A DNA stretch of 64,000 nucleotides from Azospirillum rugosum (GTDB taxonomy: Bacteria > Pseudomonadota > Alphaproteobacteria > Azospirillales > Azospirillaceae), in NCBI RefSeq assembly GCF_017876155.1, contig NZ_JAGINP010000004.1, positions 62,001 to 126,000 of the forward strand, in the 5' to 3' direction. The notes under the pieces were generated by a model that was given only the letters and a program-made list of their open reading frames with translations, made no database searches and was not told the origin of the DNA. The position numbers and the translations under genes are program-made. Shown here in pieces: positions 27,583 to 36,560 of this stretch; the first letter of the stretch is position 1; every line of letters starts with the position of its first letter.

Positions 27583-29001
27583 ATGGCGACTCTCCTGGAC
27601 GCTCTCGACGCCGCCGTCAACCACCACATGTCCGGCCGCCTCATTGAGGCGGCGGCGCTCTACCGGCTCGTGCTGTCGGTGGAGCCTGCCCAGCCCGACG
27701 CCCTGCACCTGCTGGGCGTGCTGGAGGCGCAGCGCGGCGCCTTCGAGGCCGCCGCCCCGCCGCTCCGCCGCTCGCTCCGCCTGCGGCCCGACGCGGCCCA
27801 GCCCTGGGCGCACCAGGCCGGCGTGCTGCGGGCGCTTGCCCGTCCGGAGGAAGCGGTCGCCGCGGCCATGCTGTCGCTGGCGCTCGACCCGGCGCTGGGC
27901 GACGCGCTCGACCATCTCGGCGCCGCACGGCACGCGCTGGCGGCCTACGATCCGGCGCGGGCGTGGCTGGCCCGCGCGGCGCGGCTGCGGCCCGGCCATC
28001 CCGACACGCTGCTGAACCTGGGCACGGTGCTGCGCGACCAGCGCCGCTTCGCCGAGGCGGAGGACTGTTTCGACGCGGCGCTTGCGCTGCGGCCGAACCA
28101 CGCCGAAACGCATCTGGCCCGCGCCGTCGGGCGCCTCGTCCAGGGCGACCTGCGGGCCGGCTGGGAGGGGTTCGAATGGCGCTGGCGCCGTTTCCCCACG
28201 CCGCCCTGGGCCGGGGAGCCGCTGGAAGGGCGGACCATCCTGCTGCACGCGGAGCAGGGCTTCGGCGACACCATCCAGTTCGCCCGCTACGCGCCGCTGG
28301 TGGCCCGAGCCGGCGGGCGCGTGGTGCTGGAGGTCCACCCCCTGCTGGTCCGCCTGCTGAAGCCGCTGGAGGCGGCGGCGCCCGGCCTCCGGGTCGTGGA
28401 ACAGGGCCCGACGCCGACGCCCCACGACCTGCACTGCCCGCTGATGAGCCTGCCGCGCGCCTTCGGCACCGACCTGGCGAGCGTTCCCGCCGCACGCGCC
28501 TACCTGTCCGCCGATCCGGAGGAGGCCGCGCGCCAGGGCCGGCACCTTCCCGCGGACGGAGCCTTCCGCGTCGGACTCGTCTGGGCGGGCAACCCGAAGC
28601 ACCGCAACGACCGCAACCGTTCCATCGCCGTGGAGCGGCTGGGGCCGCTGCTGTCGATCCCCGGGGTTCGCCTGTTCAGCCTGCAGACCGGCGACGCGCG
28701 CGACCGGCTGCCCCCGGGCGTGCCGGACCTGATCGAGGGCGTGCGCGACTTCGCCGACACGGCGGCGATCCTGACCCACCTCCACCTCGTCATCGCGGTG
28801 GACACGGCGATCGTCCATCTGGCCGGCGCGCTCGGCGTGCCGACCTGGCTTCTGCTGCCCTACGCGCCGGACTGGCGCTGGCTGCTCGACCGCGTGGACA
28901 GCCCGTGGTACCCGTCCCTGCGCCTGTTCCGGCAGGCCAATCCCGGCGACTGGGACACGGTTGTGGCGACCGTCGCCGACGGGCTTCGTAATCTTTCGTA
29001 G
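27583..29001 (+). CDS. TPR protein with C-terminal GT9-like glycosyltransferase domain
   Basis: This 472-residue protein has about five tetratricopeptide repeats in the first 180 residues (QPDALHLLGVLEAQRGAFEA, PDTLLNLGTVLRDQRRFAEA). A heptosyltransferase-like fold follows, with HAEQGFGDTIQFARYAPLV, VGLVWAGNPKHRNDRNRS and VIAVDTAIVHLAGALGVPTW. Proteins of this build are common near flagellar genes in Azospirillum-like bacteria, and flagellin or other surface protein glycosylation is a reasonable inference. The TAG stop codon lies inside a family B repeat. Confidence 0.8.
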   Translation: MATLLDALDAAVNHHMSGRLIEAAALYRLVLSVEPAQPDALHLLGVLEAQRGAFEAAAPPLRRSLRLRPDAAQPWAHQAGVLRALARPEEAVAAAMLSLALDPALGDALDHLGAARHALAAYDPARAWLARAARLRPGHPDTLLNLGTVLRDQRRFAEAEDCFDAALALRPNHAETHLARAVGRLVQGDLRAGWEGFEWRWRRFPTPPWAGEPLEGRTILLHAEQGFGDTIQFARYAPLVARAGGRVVLEVHPLLVRLLKPLEAAAPGLRVVEQGPTPTPHDLHCPLMSLPRAFGTDLASVPAARAYLSADPEEAARQGRHLPADGAFRVGLVWAGNPKHRNDRNRSIAVERLGPLLSIPGVRLFSLQTGDARDRLPPGVPDLIEGVRDFADTAAILTHLHLVIAVDTAIVHLAGALGVPTWLLLPYAPDWRWLLDRVDSPWYPSLRLFRQANPGDWDTVVATVADGLRNLS

Positions 29002-29082
29002 GTCGGGTGAAGCGCAAGCGCAACCCGACACACCCCGCATGGCGAAGGCTGTTGGGTTGCGCTGCGCTCCACCCAACCTACG
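28998..29082. repeat. Family B palindromic repeat overlapping a stop codon
   Basis: The arms GTAGGTCGGGTGAAGCGC and GCGCTCCACCCAACCTACG surround inner CAACCCGACA and TGTTGGGTTG. The first four bases provide the TAG that ends the TPR-glycosyltransferase gene. Confidence 0.85.
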
Positions 29083-29226
29083 GGCCGATCCACGGCCCCG
29101 GACACGCGGGACGTGCGGGAGCTTTCTTCCCCCTCCCCTGCCGGGGGCGCTAGGCGAAAAATTCCCAGCGCCCGGCAAAATCGGTCTCCGCGCTTGGAAA
29201 TCAACGGGTTGCCGCGCTCCCCAGGG

Positions 29227-29243
29227 TTGGCATCCGGCTTGCT
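29227..29243 (+). promoter_or_regulatory. Sigma-54 promoter for flgE
   Basis: TTGGCATCCGGCTTGCT carries the -24 GG and -12 GC elements 10 bases apart, as sigma-54 (RpoN) requires, and sits 49 bases before the flgE ATG. About 50 bases upstream, AGCGCCCGGCAAAATCGG (29167-29184) resembles the ftr sites bound by the flagellar activator FlbD in Caulobacter. That second match is tentative. Confidence 0.75.
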
Positions 29244-29291
29244 TGGGAGGGTGCCAAGACACATGCACCTTCTTCGTGGAGATCCCTGGCC

Positions 29292-32200
29292 ATGAGCATC
29301 TTCGGTTCGATGACCACCGCCGTCCTCGGCCTGAGCGCGCAGTCGAAGGCCCTCGGTCACATCTCTGACAACATCGCCAACGCGTCCACCAACGGCTACA
29401 AGCGGGTGAACACGGCGTTCGAGACGCTGGTGCTGCAATCCAACCAGCGCCTGCACGAGCCGGGCGGCGTCACCGCCGCTCCCGTCTTCATGAACAACAT
29501 CCAGGGCAACCTGACCCAGGTGCAGAGCGCGACCAACGCCGCCATCCAGGGCCAGGGCTTCTTCAGCGTGTCGAAGCTGAGCCGCGGCCTGACCGGCCCC
29601 GGCCAGCAGGGCGAGACGGTGCAGACCCAGACCGGCACGCTGAACGCCGACAACGTCTACTACACCCGCGTCGGCGACTTCGAGCTGGACAAGAACCGCT
29701 ATCTGGTGAACAGCGCGGGCTTCGCGCTGAACGGCTGGGGCGTGGACGACACCACCGGCCAGTTGAAGAAGGACGTGGTGCAGCCGCTCCAGGTCAACAC
29801 CCTGACCGACAAGCCGCAGGCGACGCAGAACATCACGCTCGGCGCTAACCTGCCGGCCACGCCGACCCCGGGCGTCCCGATCCCGTCCTCCAGCATCCAG
29901 GTCTACGACACGCAGGGCAACGCGCGGACCATCCAGTTCAACTGGCGCCAGGACGGCGCCAACAACTGGCGCCTGGGCATCGACGCGCCGGGCAGCGCCA
30001 GCCAGCCCGTCGCCGGGTCCTTCCCCGGCGGCGACACCGGGATGACCACCGGCGGCGCGGTCGCCGGCGTCACGCCGGTGGCGCAGATCAACACCGTGCG
30101 CGTCGACGGCACAACCGCCGTTCCGAAGTCGTCCTTCACCATCAGCGGCCGCACCAACTACTACCCGGACGACACCTCGCAGGACAACCTGCGCGTCGGC
30201 GACACCTACAGCGTGACGATCAACGGCGCGACGGTGGCGACGCTGACGCTGGGCGTCCCGGTCGGCGCCCCGCCAACGATGCCCGCCGGCCAGACCAACA
30301 TCAACACCTTCGCCACCTTCGGCGACGTGGCGGCCAACCTGGCCGCGCAGATCAACGGCATGTCGCCGGCGCCCTATGTCGCCAAGGTCGACCCCACGGA
30401 CTCCCGCCGCATCCTGGTCGAGACGCTCGACGGCACGCCGGTGGAGGTCACCGGCACCTTCTCCAACGCCACGCCGCAGCTCAGCACGGTGAGCGGGCCG
30501 TCCACCAACCTGACCGGCACGACGGCCGGCCGCCAGCAGAGCACCTTCACCTTCTCCACGTCCGCCATCGACGTCGGCGACGAATTCCGCATCACCGTGG
30601 CCGGCAAGGAGTTCAAGACCCGCGTCACCACGGCCAACATCGCCTCGTTGGCGAACATCAACGGCGTGGTCGCCAACCTGGCGGCGCAGATCAACGCCTC
30701 GCCCGGCCTCAACGTCACGGCGGCGATCGGCACCGCGGCGACCGGCGCTGCCGCCGGCGGCACGGCGAACCAGCTGGTGCTGGACGGAACGGCGGGCGCG
30801 GCCACCTTCACCACGTCCTACGCCCTGACGCACGCGGACAGCCGCAAGAACGACATCTCCGAATACACGCCGACCGACTACACGGCGGCGACGAAGGTCA
30901 CGACGCAGGCCCCCATCGCCCCGGCGGTCGGTCCGCCGGTCGTGGTGGGCCAGCCGGAAATCTCCCAGCTGACCTTCCCGACGGCGGCGACCCTGAAGGT
31001 TCCGGACCAGTATGTGGTCAACGTCCTGGGCACGGAGTTCAAGACGAAGGTCGCCTACAACAACATCAACACCCTTCAGGACATGAAGGGCGTGGTGAAC
31101 GACCTGGCCAAGCAGATCAACAACGCCGGCCTGGCAGTGACGGCGTCGGTCAACACGGCCGGCGACCTGGTGCTGACCGGAACGACCAACGGCACCGCGC
31201 TTGCCGCGTCCGGCAGCAAGCTGGACATCACGGGCACGGACAACGTCCGCGTGGGCGACACCTACACCGTCCGGGTGGACAGCGTCGCCTACACGGTCTC
31301 CGTGACCGCGGACAACCTGCTGACGCTCGGCAACTACGCCGGTGTCGCCAACGCGCTCGCCACGCAGATCAACTCCGCCCGGCCGCAGGCGCCGGTCATC
31401 GCGTCGGTCATCAACTCCGAGTTGAAGCTGACCGCGCGCAACCCCGGCACACCCTTCAAGGCGGAGCAGGAATACACCTCCGGGTCCGCCTCCAACAACC
31501 AGGTGACCGGCCCGACGCGCAGCGATCCCAACGACACGCGCGGCCAGCGCCAGGAATTCTCCTTCCCGCAGACGCAGATCGACATCGGCGACCGCTTCAC
31601 GGTGTCGATCGACGGCACGCCGATCACGGTCAGCGTCGACAAGTCCAACTACGGCAACATGCAGGACATCTCCGGCGTGTTGCAGATGATGGCCAACCAG
31701 ATCAACTCGGCCAACCTGAACGTCGTCGCGACCGCGACCGGCGGGCGGTTGTCGATCGTCCACAACACCCCGAACACCGGCAAGTTCGCCGCGTCCGCCT
31801 ATGTGGAGAACGCGATCGGCAACTCCGGCACGCTGACCGCCGGCTCCGGCACGCCCAACACCGCGGGCGTGCGCCAGAAGCAGTCGATCACGCTGACCGG
31901 CACGCCCGGCGACAAGGACGCCGAATACACGGTCATCGTCAACGGCTCGCCCATCACCTACCGGACGACCGGGGACGAGGCGTCGATGGAAACCATCGCG
32001 GCGAGCCTCGCGAACCTGATCAACAAGAACACCTCCCTGCCGGTGACGGCCAGCGCCGAAGGTGCGGTGCTGAACGTCGTCGCCAAGACCGAGACCGGCA
32101 CGGCTGCCGACCAGTTCAAGCTGGACACCTATTCGCAGAAGGGCACCACCCCGGCCCACGTCCAGCTGAGCTTCGGCACGGACCCCAGCAACGTCGGCAC

Positions 32201-32780
32201 CATCGCCAGCGTCAGCACGGCCAAGGTGGGCACGGGCACCGCGGTCACCTCGGCGAACCAGTCGAACGGGGCGGACGCCAACATCACCTTCACGGTGGAC
32301 TACGGCTTCGGCCCGCAGCAGATCACGCTGAACGTCGGCAAGATCGGCAAGTCCGGCGGCGTCACCCAGTATGCCGGCAGCGAGATCAACGTCCGCGAGC
32401 TGGTCCAGGACGGCGCGTCCCGCGGCCAGTACAAGGAAGTGGTCTACGGCGACAACGGCGACGTGATCGTGAACTACGACAACGGCCGCAGCCGCGTCAT
32501 CGGCCGCATCCCGGTGGTCACCTTCAACAACCCGAACGCGCTGCAGCGCGAGGCCGGCGGCGTCTACATCGAAACGGACGAGGGCGGCCGCCCGAACTTC
32601 AACGATCCGGACACCAACGGCGCCGGCGCGGTGGTCGCGAACAGCGTGGAAGCGTCCAACGTCGACATCGCGGACGAGTTCACCAAGCTGATCGTGACCC
32701 AGCGGACCTACTCCGCCAACACCAAGATCGTCACGACGTCCGACGAGATGCTCCAGGAAGTCCTCGGCCTGAAGCGTTAA
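29292..32780 (+). CDS. flgE: Very long flagellar hook protein FlgE
   Basis: The N-terminal rod/hook motif (GLSAQSKALGHISDNIANAS, then TNGYKRVNTAFETLV) and the C-terminal coiled region (ANSVEASNVDIADEFTKLIV, ending EMLQEVLGLKR) identify a FlgE-type axial protein. At 1162 residues it is nearly three times the Salmonella hook protein. The extra length is mostly six related modules (starting near residues 299, 425, 568, 650, 762 and 874). Each has a VGDxYxVxINGxxxxxxV strand pattern and an AxLAxQINS helix. The modules should face outward on the hook. The gene is preceded by a sigma-54 promoter and followed by flgK and flgL. Confidence 0.88.
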   Translation: MSIFGSMTTAVLGLSAQSKALGHISDNIANASTNGYKRVNTAFETLVLQSNQRLHEPGGVTAAPVFMNNIQGNLTQVQSATNAAIQGQGFFSVSKLSRGLTGPGQQGETVQTQTGTLNADNVYYTRVGDFELDKNRYLVNSAGFALNGWGVDDTTGQLKKDVVQPLQVNTLTDKPQATQNITLGANLPATPTPGVPIPSSSIQVYDTQGNARTIQFNWRQDGANNWRLGIDAPGSASQPVAGSFPGGDTGMTTGGAVAGVTPVAQINTVRVDGTTAVPKSSFTISGRTNYYPDDTSQDNLRVGDTYSVTINGATVATLTLGVPVGAPPTMPAGQTNINTFATFGDVAANLAAQINGMSPAPYVAKVDPTDSRRILVETLDGTPVEVTGTFSNATPQLSTVSGPSTNLTGTTAGRQQSTFTFSTSAIDVGDEFRITVAGKEFKTRVTTANIASLANINGVVANLAAQINASPGLNVTAAIGTAATGAAAGGTANQLVLDGTAGAATFTTSYALTHADSRKNDISEYTPTDYTAATKVTTQAPIAPAVGPPVVVGQPEISQLTFPTAATLKVPDQYVVNVLGTEFKTKVAYNNINTLQDMKGVVNDLAKQINNAGLAVTASVNTAGDLVLTGTTNGTALAASGSKLDITGTDNVRVGDTYTVRVDSVAYTVSVTADNLLTLGNYAGVANALATQINSARPQAPVIASVINSELKLTARNPGTPFKAEQEYTSGSASNNQVTGPTRSDPNDTRGQRQEFSFPQTQIDIGDRFTVSIDGTPITVSVDKSNYGNMQDISGVLQMMANQINSANLNVVATATGGRLSIVHNTPNTGKFAASAYVENAIGNSGTLTAGSGTPNTAGVRQKQSITLTGTPGDKDAEYTVIVNGSPITYRTTGDEASMETIAASLANLINKNTSLPVTASAEGAVLNVVAKTETGTAADQFKLDTYSQKGTTPAHVQLSFGTDPSNVGTIASVSTAKVGTGTAVTSANQSNGADANITFTVDYGFGPQQITLNVGKIGKSGGVTQYAGSEINVRELVQDGASRGQYKEVVYGDNGDVIVNYDNGRSRVIGRIPVVTFNNPNALQREAGGVYIETDEGGRPNFNDPDTNGAGAVVANSVEASNVDIADEFTKLIVTQRTYSANTKIVTTSDEMLQEVLGLKR

Positions 32781-32803
32781 GCGGCCTGGTTCCAGCGAGC
32801 CCG

Positions 32804-32827
32804 GCGGGCGGCTAAAGAGCCGCCCGC
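32804..32827 (+). terminator. Hairpin between flgE and flgK
   Basis: A perfect 10-bp stem (GCGGGCGGCT, loop AAAG, AGCCGCCCGC) begins 24 bases after flgE. Only a short T-run follows (ATTTCCC), so it is more likely a partial terminator or mRNA processing and stability element that sets the flgE to flgKL ratio than a full stop. Confidence 0.5.
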
Positions 32828-32854
32828 ATTTCCCAGACGAAAGGTCCAACGACC

Positions 32855-34264
32855 ATGTCCCTCTTCGGCGCCCTCGGGAGCGCGACGGCCGGTCTGCGCT
32901 CCGTCCAGTCCCAGGTCAAGCTGGTCTCGGACAACATCGCCCGGGCCGACGACCCCAACCGCACCCGGCACACGCTGTCCAACGTGCTGGACAGCGCCGG
33001 CTTCGTCATGTCGACGCAGTACCGGCGCGAGGTGGACACGGCCATGCGCGCCCAGGTCCAGGACCTGACCGCCCAGGAAGGCACCTCGACGACGAAGTCG
33101 GCCTACATGCAGAAGCTGGGCGACCTGCTGCGGACGACCGACGGGAAGCCGCTCCTGAACCAGTACGCCGCCGACTTCCAGGCCGCCTGGAAGACGCTGG
33201 AGACGTCGCCGGAAAGCGAGACCGCCCAGTACCAGCTGATCCAGGCCGCCAATACCTTCTCGCGCGAGATCGTGCGCGTGTCGCAGGGGGTGGAGGATCT
33301 GGACCACGAGATGAAGGGCGACATGACCACGTCGCTGGACAAGGTCAACAGCCTGCTGAAGGACATCAACACCATCAACAACAACATCGTGTCGCTGCAG
33401 GGCTACGGCTCCGCCGCGAACGAAGTCGCCGACAAGCGCGACGGGTTGATCAAGGAGCTGAGCACCTACATCGGCATCCGCACGGTGGAGCGGCCGGACG
33501 GCCGCGTCGCCGTCTTCACGCCGTCGGGCCTGGCGCTGGTCGACAGCGACGCGGCAAATCTTTCCTATGACGGCGGCAACATCAACCTGACGGTCGGCAA
33601 TCAACGCACCACCGTCAACCAGCACATCCGCGAGGGCAAGCTGGCCGCGCTGATGGACATGCGCGCCGACGGTTCGGCCGCCAGCCCGCCCAAGCCGGCC
33701 AGCAGCGACCCGACCAGCGAGGTGATCCGCAAGCTGCGCTCGCAGCTGGACACCTACGCCGCGATGTTCACCGACCAAACCCAGCCCGGCCAGCCGACCA
33801 GCTTCCGCGATGCCTACGACAACGCCAAGCCGGTGGCGCCGGGCGAGGAGCCGACGAAGTTCTTCATGGGCAAGGACCGCTTCACCCTGGCGGTGAACGA
33901 CAAGCTGCTGAGCGGCGAGACGAAGATCAAGGCCGCCGCCATCAAGGACGTGGTCGCCGCGGTGAACGCCACCGGCCGCAAGTTCAGCGCCGACGGGCTG
34001 GAGCTGGACGACGCGTCCTACACCACCATGGCCAGCAACATCACCGGCAGCTGGATGACCGCGGCCAAGACGGTGAAGGACCGCAGCGACTTCGCCACCA
34101 GCGCCCGGCAGACCCTGGACGAGCGCTACCACGGCGCCACGGGCGTGAACATCGACGAGGAGATCGCGAACCTCCAGCAGCTCCAGACCTCCTACGCCGC
34201 GTCGGCACGGGTCATGCAAGTGGCCAACTCGATGTTTGATGCGCTGGAGGCGGTCATCCGATGA
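32855..34264 (+). CDS. flgK: Flagellar hook-associated protein 1, FlgK
   Basis: This 469-residue protein forms the first hook-filament junction ring. The N-terminus (SATAGLRSVQSQVKLVSDNI), the FlgK helical region around NTINNNIVSLQGYGSAANEV then ADKRDGLIKELSTYI, and the C-terminus (NIDEEIANLQQLQTSYAASA, then ARVMQVANSMFDALEAVI) are typical. The length is close to the family norm, so only its neighbours are enlarged. It overlaps flgL by 4 bases. Confidence 0.9.
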   Translation: MSLFGALGSATAGLRSVQSQVKLVSDNIARADDPNRTRHTLSNVLDSAGFVMSTQYRREVDTAMRAQVQDLTAQEGTSTTKSAYMQKLGDLLRTTDGKPLLNQYAADFQAAWKTLETSPESETAQYQLIQAANTFSREIVRVSQGVEDLDHEMKGDMTTSLDKVNSLLKDINTINNNIVSLQGYGSAANEVADKRDGLIKELSTYIGIRTVERPDGRVAVFTPSGLALVDSDAANLSYDGGNINLTVGNQRTTVNQHIREGKLAALMDMRADGSAASPPKPASSDPTSEVIRKLRSQLDTYAAMFTDQTQPGQPTSFRDAYDNAKPVAPGEEPTKFFMGKDRFTLAVNDKLLSGETKIKAAAIKDVVAAVNATGRKFSADGLELDDASYTTMASNITGSWMTAAKTVKDRSDFATSARQTLDERYHGATGVNIDEEIANLQQLQTSYAASARVMQVANSMFDALEAVIR

Positions 34265-36330
34265 GCTCGGTCACGCAACTTGGCAGCTACGCCAAATATC
34301 TGGGGCTGGTCCGCAACCTGACCGCCGGCCAGAAGCAAATCGACGACCTGTCCACGCAGCTGACGACGGGCAAGAAGTCGATCGACCTGAACGCCTACGG
34401 GGCCGAGACGCAGAAGCTTCTCGACCTCCGGGCGGAGATGGCCAAGCGCGACAACTACGTCCAGAACATCGACACCGCGTCCCCGCGCCTGAAGGCGACG
34501 GACACGGTGCTGAACACGCTGGAGAAGATGGCGTCGGACTGGCAGAGCAACAACCTGATGCCCTTCCAGCCGGGTCCGCCCAGCGTCACCTCGGCCTTCA
34601 ACGCCAACCCCGACGGTATGAAGGTGACGGTGAACACGGACAAGTCCAGCTTCACCCAGAACGCCCGCTACACGGTGTCCGCGGTGCCCTCCAAGACCGG
34701 GGAGAACGGCACCTTCGACGTGACCGTGACCGACGGGCTGGGCGGCACGACGACGCGCGCCATCAACCTGAAGACCGTGCCGCCCAACGACGGCGGCGGC
34801 TACAACTTCAAGATCAGCGGCGGGCCGGGCGGCGGCGCGGTCGTGAACCTGAATTTCGAGCAGCTGGCCTCGGCCTCCACCAGCAACTTCACGGTGACCT
34901 GGCCGCAGGCCAACGACACGCGCGAACGCGTCGAAGGCGCGATGCGCGACATGCAGCAGCTGCTGAACGAGCGGTTCGGCGACCGCTTCCTGTTCGGCGG
35001 CGCGCGCTACGACAAGGAACCGGTCGGCGACCTGCTGGCCGCGCCGCAGAAGACCAAGGTCACGCTGAACGGGGCCATCGTCAACACCGACGACTATTTC
35101 GAGGTGACGATCGACGGCAAGCCCTTCAGCTATCAGGTCCAGGCGGGCGACCCGAAGTCGCTGAGCTTCGTCGCGGGCACGCTGAACAGCATGATCCGCT
35201 CGGCCGACCCGAAGCTGCCCTTGACCGCCATGGCCTCGTCGGACGGCGTGATCACGCTGGTCGGCGACGAGCCGGGGCAGACCTTCGACGTGCAGGCGCG
35301 GGTCGTGAACGCCATGACCGTGGACAACTCGATCAGCGCGCCGACGACCACCCAGCAGGCCACCCTGCCGGCCCCGGCCGGCACGGGCGCGAAGCAGATC
35401 GACAGCTTCACCCTGACCGGCCAGAAGGTCGACATCGGCGACACCTACGAGTTCTCGGTCGAGGTCGGCGACCCCGGCGACCCGTACAACCTCAAATACT
35501 ATCAGCAGTATCCGAACGAGCCGAAGGACCTGCCGCCCTACCAGAAATACACCGTCAGCTACACGGTGTCGGAGCAGGACTACAACGGCGGCGTCACCGA
35601 CGTGTCGAAGGTCGCCGACCAGCTCCGCCTGCAGTTCGCGAAGCTGAACCCGCAGCCGCCGGTGGCGATCGACGCGGTGGGCAGCGGGTCCAGCATCGCG
35701 CTGACCAGCAACACCACCATGGACCCGAACCACCCCTCGCGCGTCCAGCAGTTCGCGACGTCCGCGCGGGCCATCAACGGCTCCATCGACAACACCGCGC
35801 AGGTGTCGACCCTGCCGCCGGAATCCGACTCCATCACCGACCTGCCCTACGTCGATCCGCCGAACCTGCCCTTCTACGACAGCGAGGCGCTGACCAGGAA
35901 AGAGAACATCAAGGCCTCGCAGAAGCCGGCGGTGACCATCGACGACGGGCAGTTGATCACCTACGGCGTGACCAGCACCGACCGGGCCATCCAGAAGCTG
36001 GTTACCGCCTTCCGCATGGCGCGCGTCGCGGCGTCCAACCCCGGCCAGTACGAGCAGTACATCGCCAAGTCGCGCGAACTGATGTCGCAGGCGAAGGACG
36101 AGGTGCGCTCGGTCCACGCGAAGGTCGCTTCCGACATGGCGACGCTGGACCAGAAGAAGACCGAGCACAAGGACGCCATCGCCACCGTGACCCAGCGCAT
36201 CGCCGGCATCGAGGGCATCGACGAGACGGAGGTCGCCGCCCGCCTGAAATCCTCCATGAACACCCTGGAAGCCGCCTACACCGTCGCCGGCCAGACCCAG
36301 AAGCTGTCGCTGCTGAATTATTTGGCGTAG
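34261..36330 (+). CDS. flgL: Long flagellar hook-associated protein 3, FlgL
   Basis: Flagellin-like ends identify FlgL: N-terminal LTAGQKQIDDLSTQLTTGKK with ETQKLLDLRAEMAKRDNYV, and C-terminal VAARLKSSMNTLEAAYTVAG then LLNYLA. At 689 residues it is about twice the Salmonella size. The middle contains two copies of the module seen in FlgE (near residues 271-345 and 388-490, for example YFEVTIDGKPFSYQV and DIGDTYEFSVEVG). It starts within the end of flgK (ATGA). Confidence 0.88.
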   Translation: MSSVTQLGSYAKYLGLVRNLTAGQKQIDDLSTQLTTGKKSIDLNAYGAETQKLLDLRAEMAKRDNYVQNIDTASPRLKATDTVLNTLEKMASDWQSNNLMPFQPGPPSVTSAFNANPDGMKVTVNTDKSSFTQNARYTVSAVPSKTGENGTFDVTVTDGLGGTTTRAINLKTVPPNDGGGYNFKISGGPGGGAVVNLNFEQLASASTSNFTVTWPQANDTRERVEGAMRDMQQLLNERFGDRFLFGGARYDKEPVGDLLAAPQKTKVTLNGAIVNTDDYFEVTIDGKPFSYQVQAGDPKSLSFVAGTLNSMIRSADPKLPLTAMASSDGVITLVGDEPGQTFDVQARVVNAMTVDNSISAPTTTQQATLPAPAGTGAKQIDSFTLTGQKVDIGDTYEFSVEVGDPGDPYNLKYYQQYPNEPKDLPPYQKYTVSYTVSEQDYNGGVTDVSKVADQLRLQFAKLNPQPPVAIDAVGSGSSIALTSNTTMDPNHPSRVQQFATSARAINGSIDNTAQVSTLPPESDSITDLPYVDPPNLPFYDSEALTRKENIKASQKPAVTIDDGQLITYGVTSTDRAIQKLVTAFRMARVAASNPGQYEQYIAKSRELMSQAKDEVRSVHAKVASDMATLDQKKTEHKDAIATVTQRIAGIEGIDETEVAARLKSSMNTLEAAYTVAGQTQKLSLLNYLA

Positions 36331-36351
36331 GGGGTGTTGGGGGGTGGGGGA

Positions 36352-36480
36352 GTGGCCGCGTCGGGCCCCCACCCTAGCCCTCCCCCATCTTCGACGGGGG
36401 AGGGGACTGCCGCCACTCCGCGAAAAACTCCTCCCCCCGCGAAGTGGGGGGAGGTTGGGAGGGGGGCCCAACGCAACAAC
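36352..36480. repeat. Family A palindromic repeat after flgL
   Basis: The outer arms are GTGGCCGCGTCGGGCCCCCA and GGGCCCAACGCAACAAC. The inner arms are CCTCCCCCATCTTCGACGGG and CCCCGCGAAGTGGGGGGAGG. It lies between flgL and the convergent flaF, upstream of a strong terminator. Confidence 0.85.
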
Positions 36481-36516
36481 TCCCCAACACCCCCCAACCA
36501 CCCGCCCAAAACGAAA

Positions 36517-36551
36517 CCGGCGCCTTCTCTCGAAGGCGCCGGCTTTTGTTT
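36517..36551. terminator. Bidirectional intrinsic terminator between flgL and flaF
   Basis: An 11-bp perfect stem (CCGGCGCCTTC, loop TCTC, GAAGGCGCCGG) is followed by CTTTTGTTT on the plus strand. It is preceded by AAAACGAAA, which gives a T-rich tail on the minus strand. It can end both the flgEKL message and the flaF message. Confidence 0.9.
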
Positions 36552-36560
36552 GTGCCATCC

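Noticed and set aside
29139..29177. Terminator hairpin after the TPR-glycosyltransferase (TGCCGGG...CGCT with AGCGCCCGGCA)
   Set aside because: The stem has a bulge and a 15-base loop and is followed by AAAA rather than T. It is better read as part of the flgE upstream regulatory region.
28860..32849. A 1329-codon open frame antisense to flgE
   Set aside because: This is a shadow of the GC-biased flgE codons. The Asp/Val/Gly/Arg-rich product has no motifs, and the plus strand has an unmistakable FlgE with promoter.
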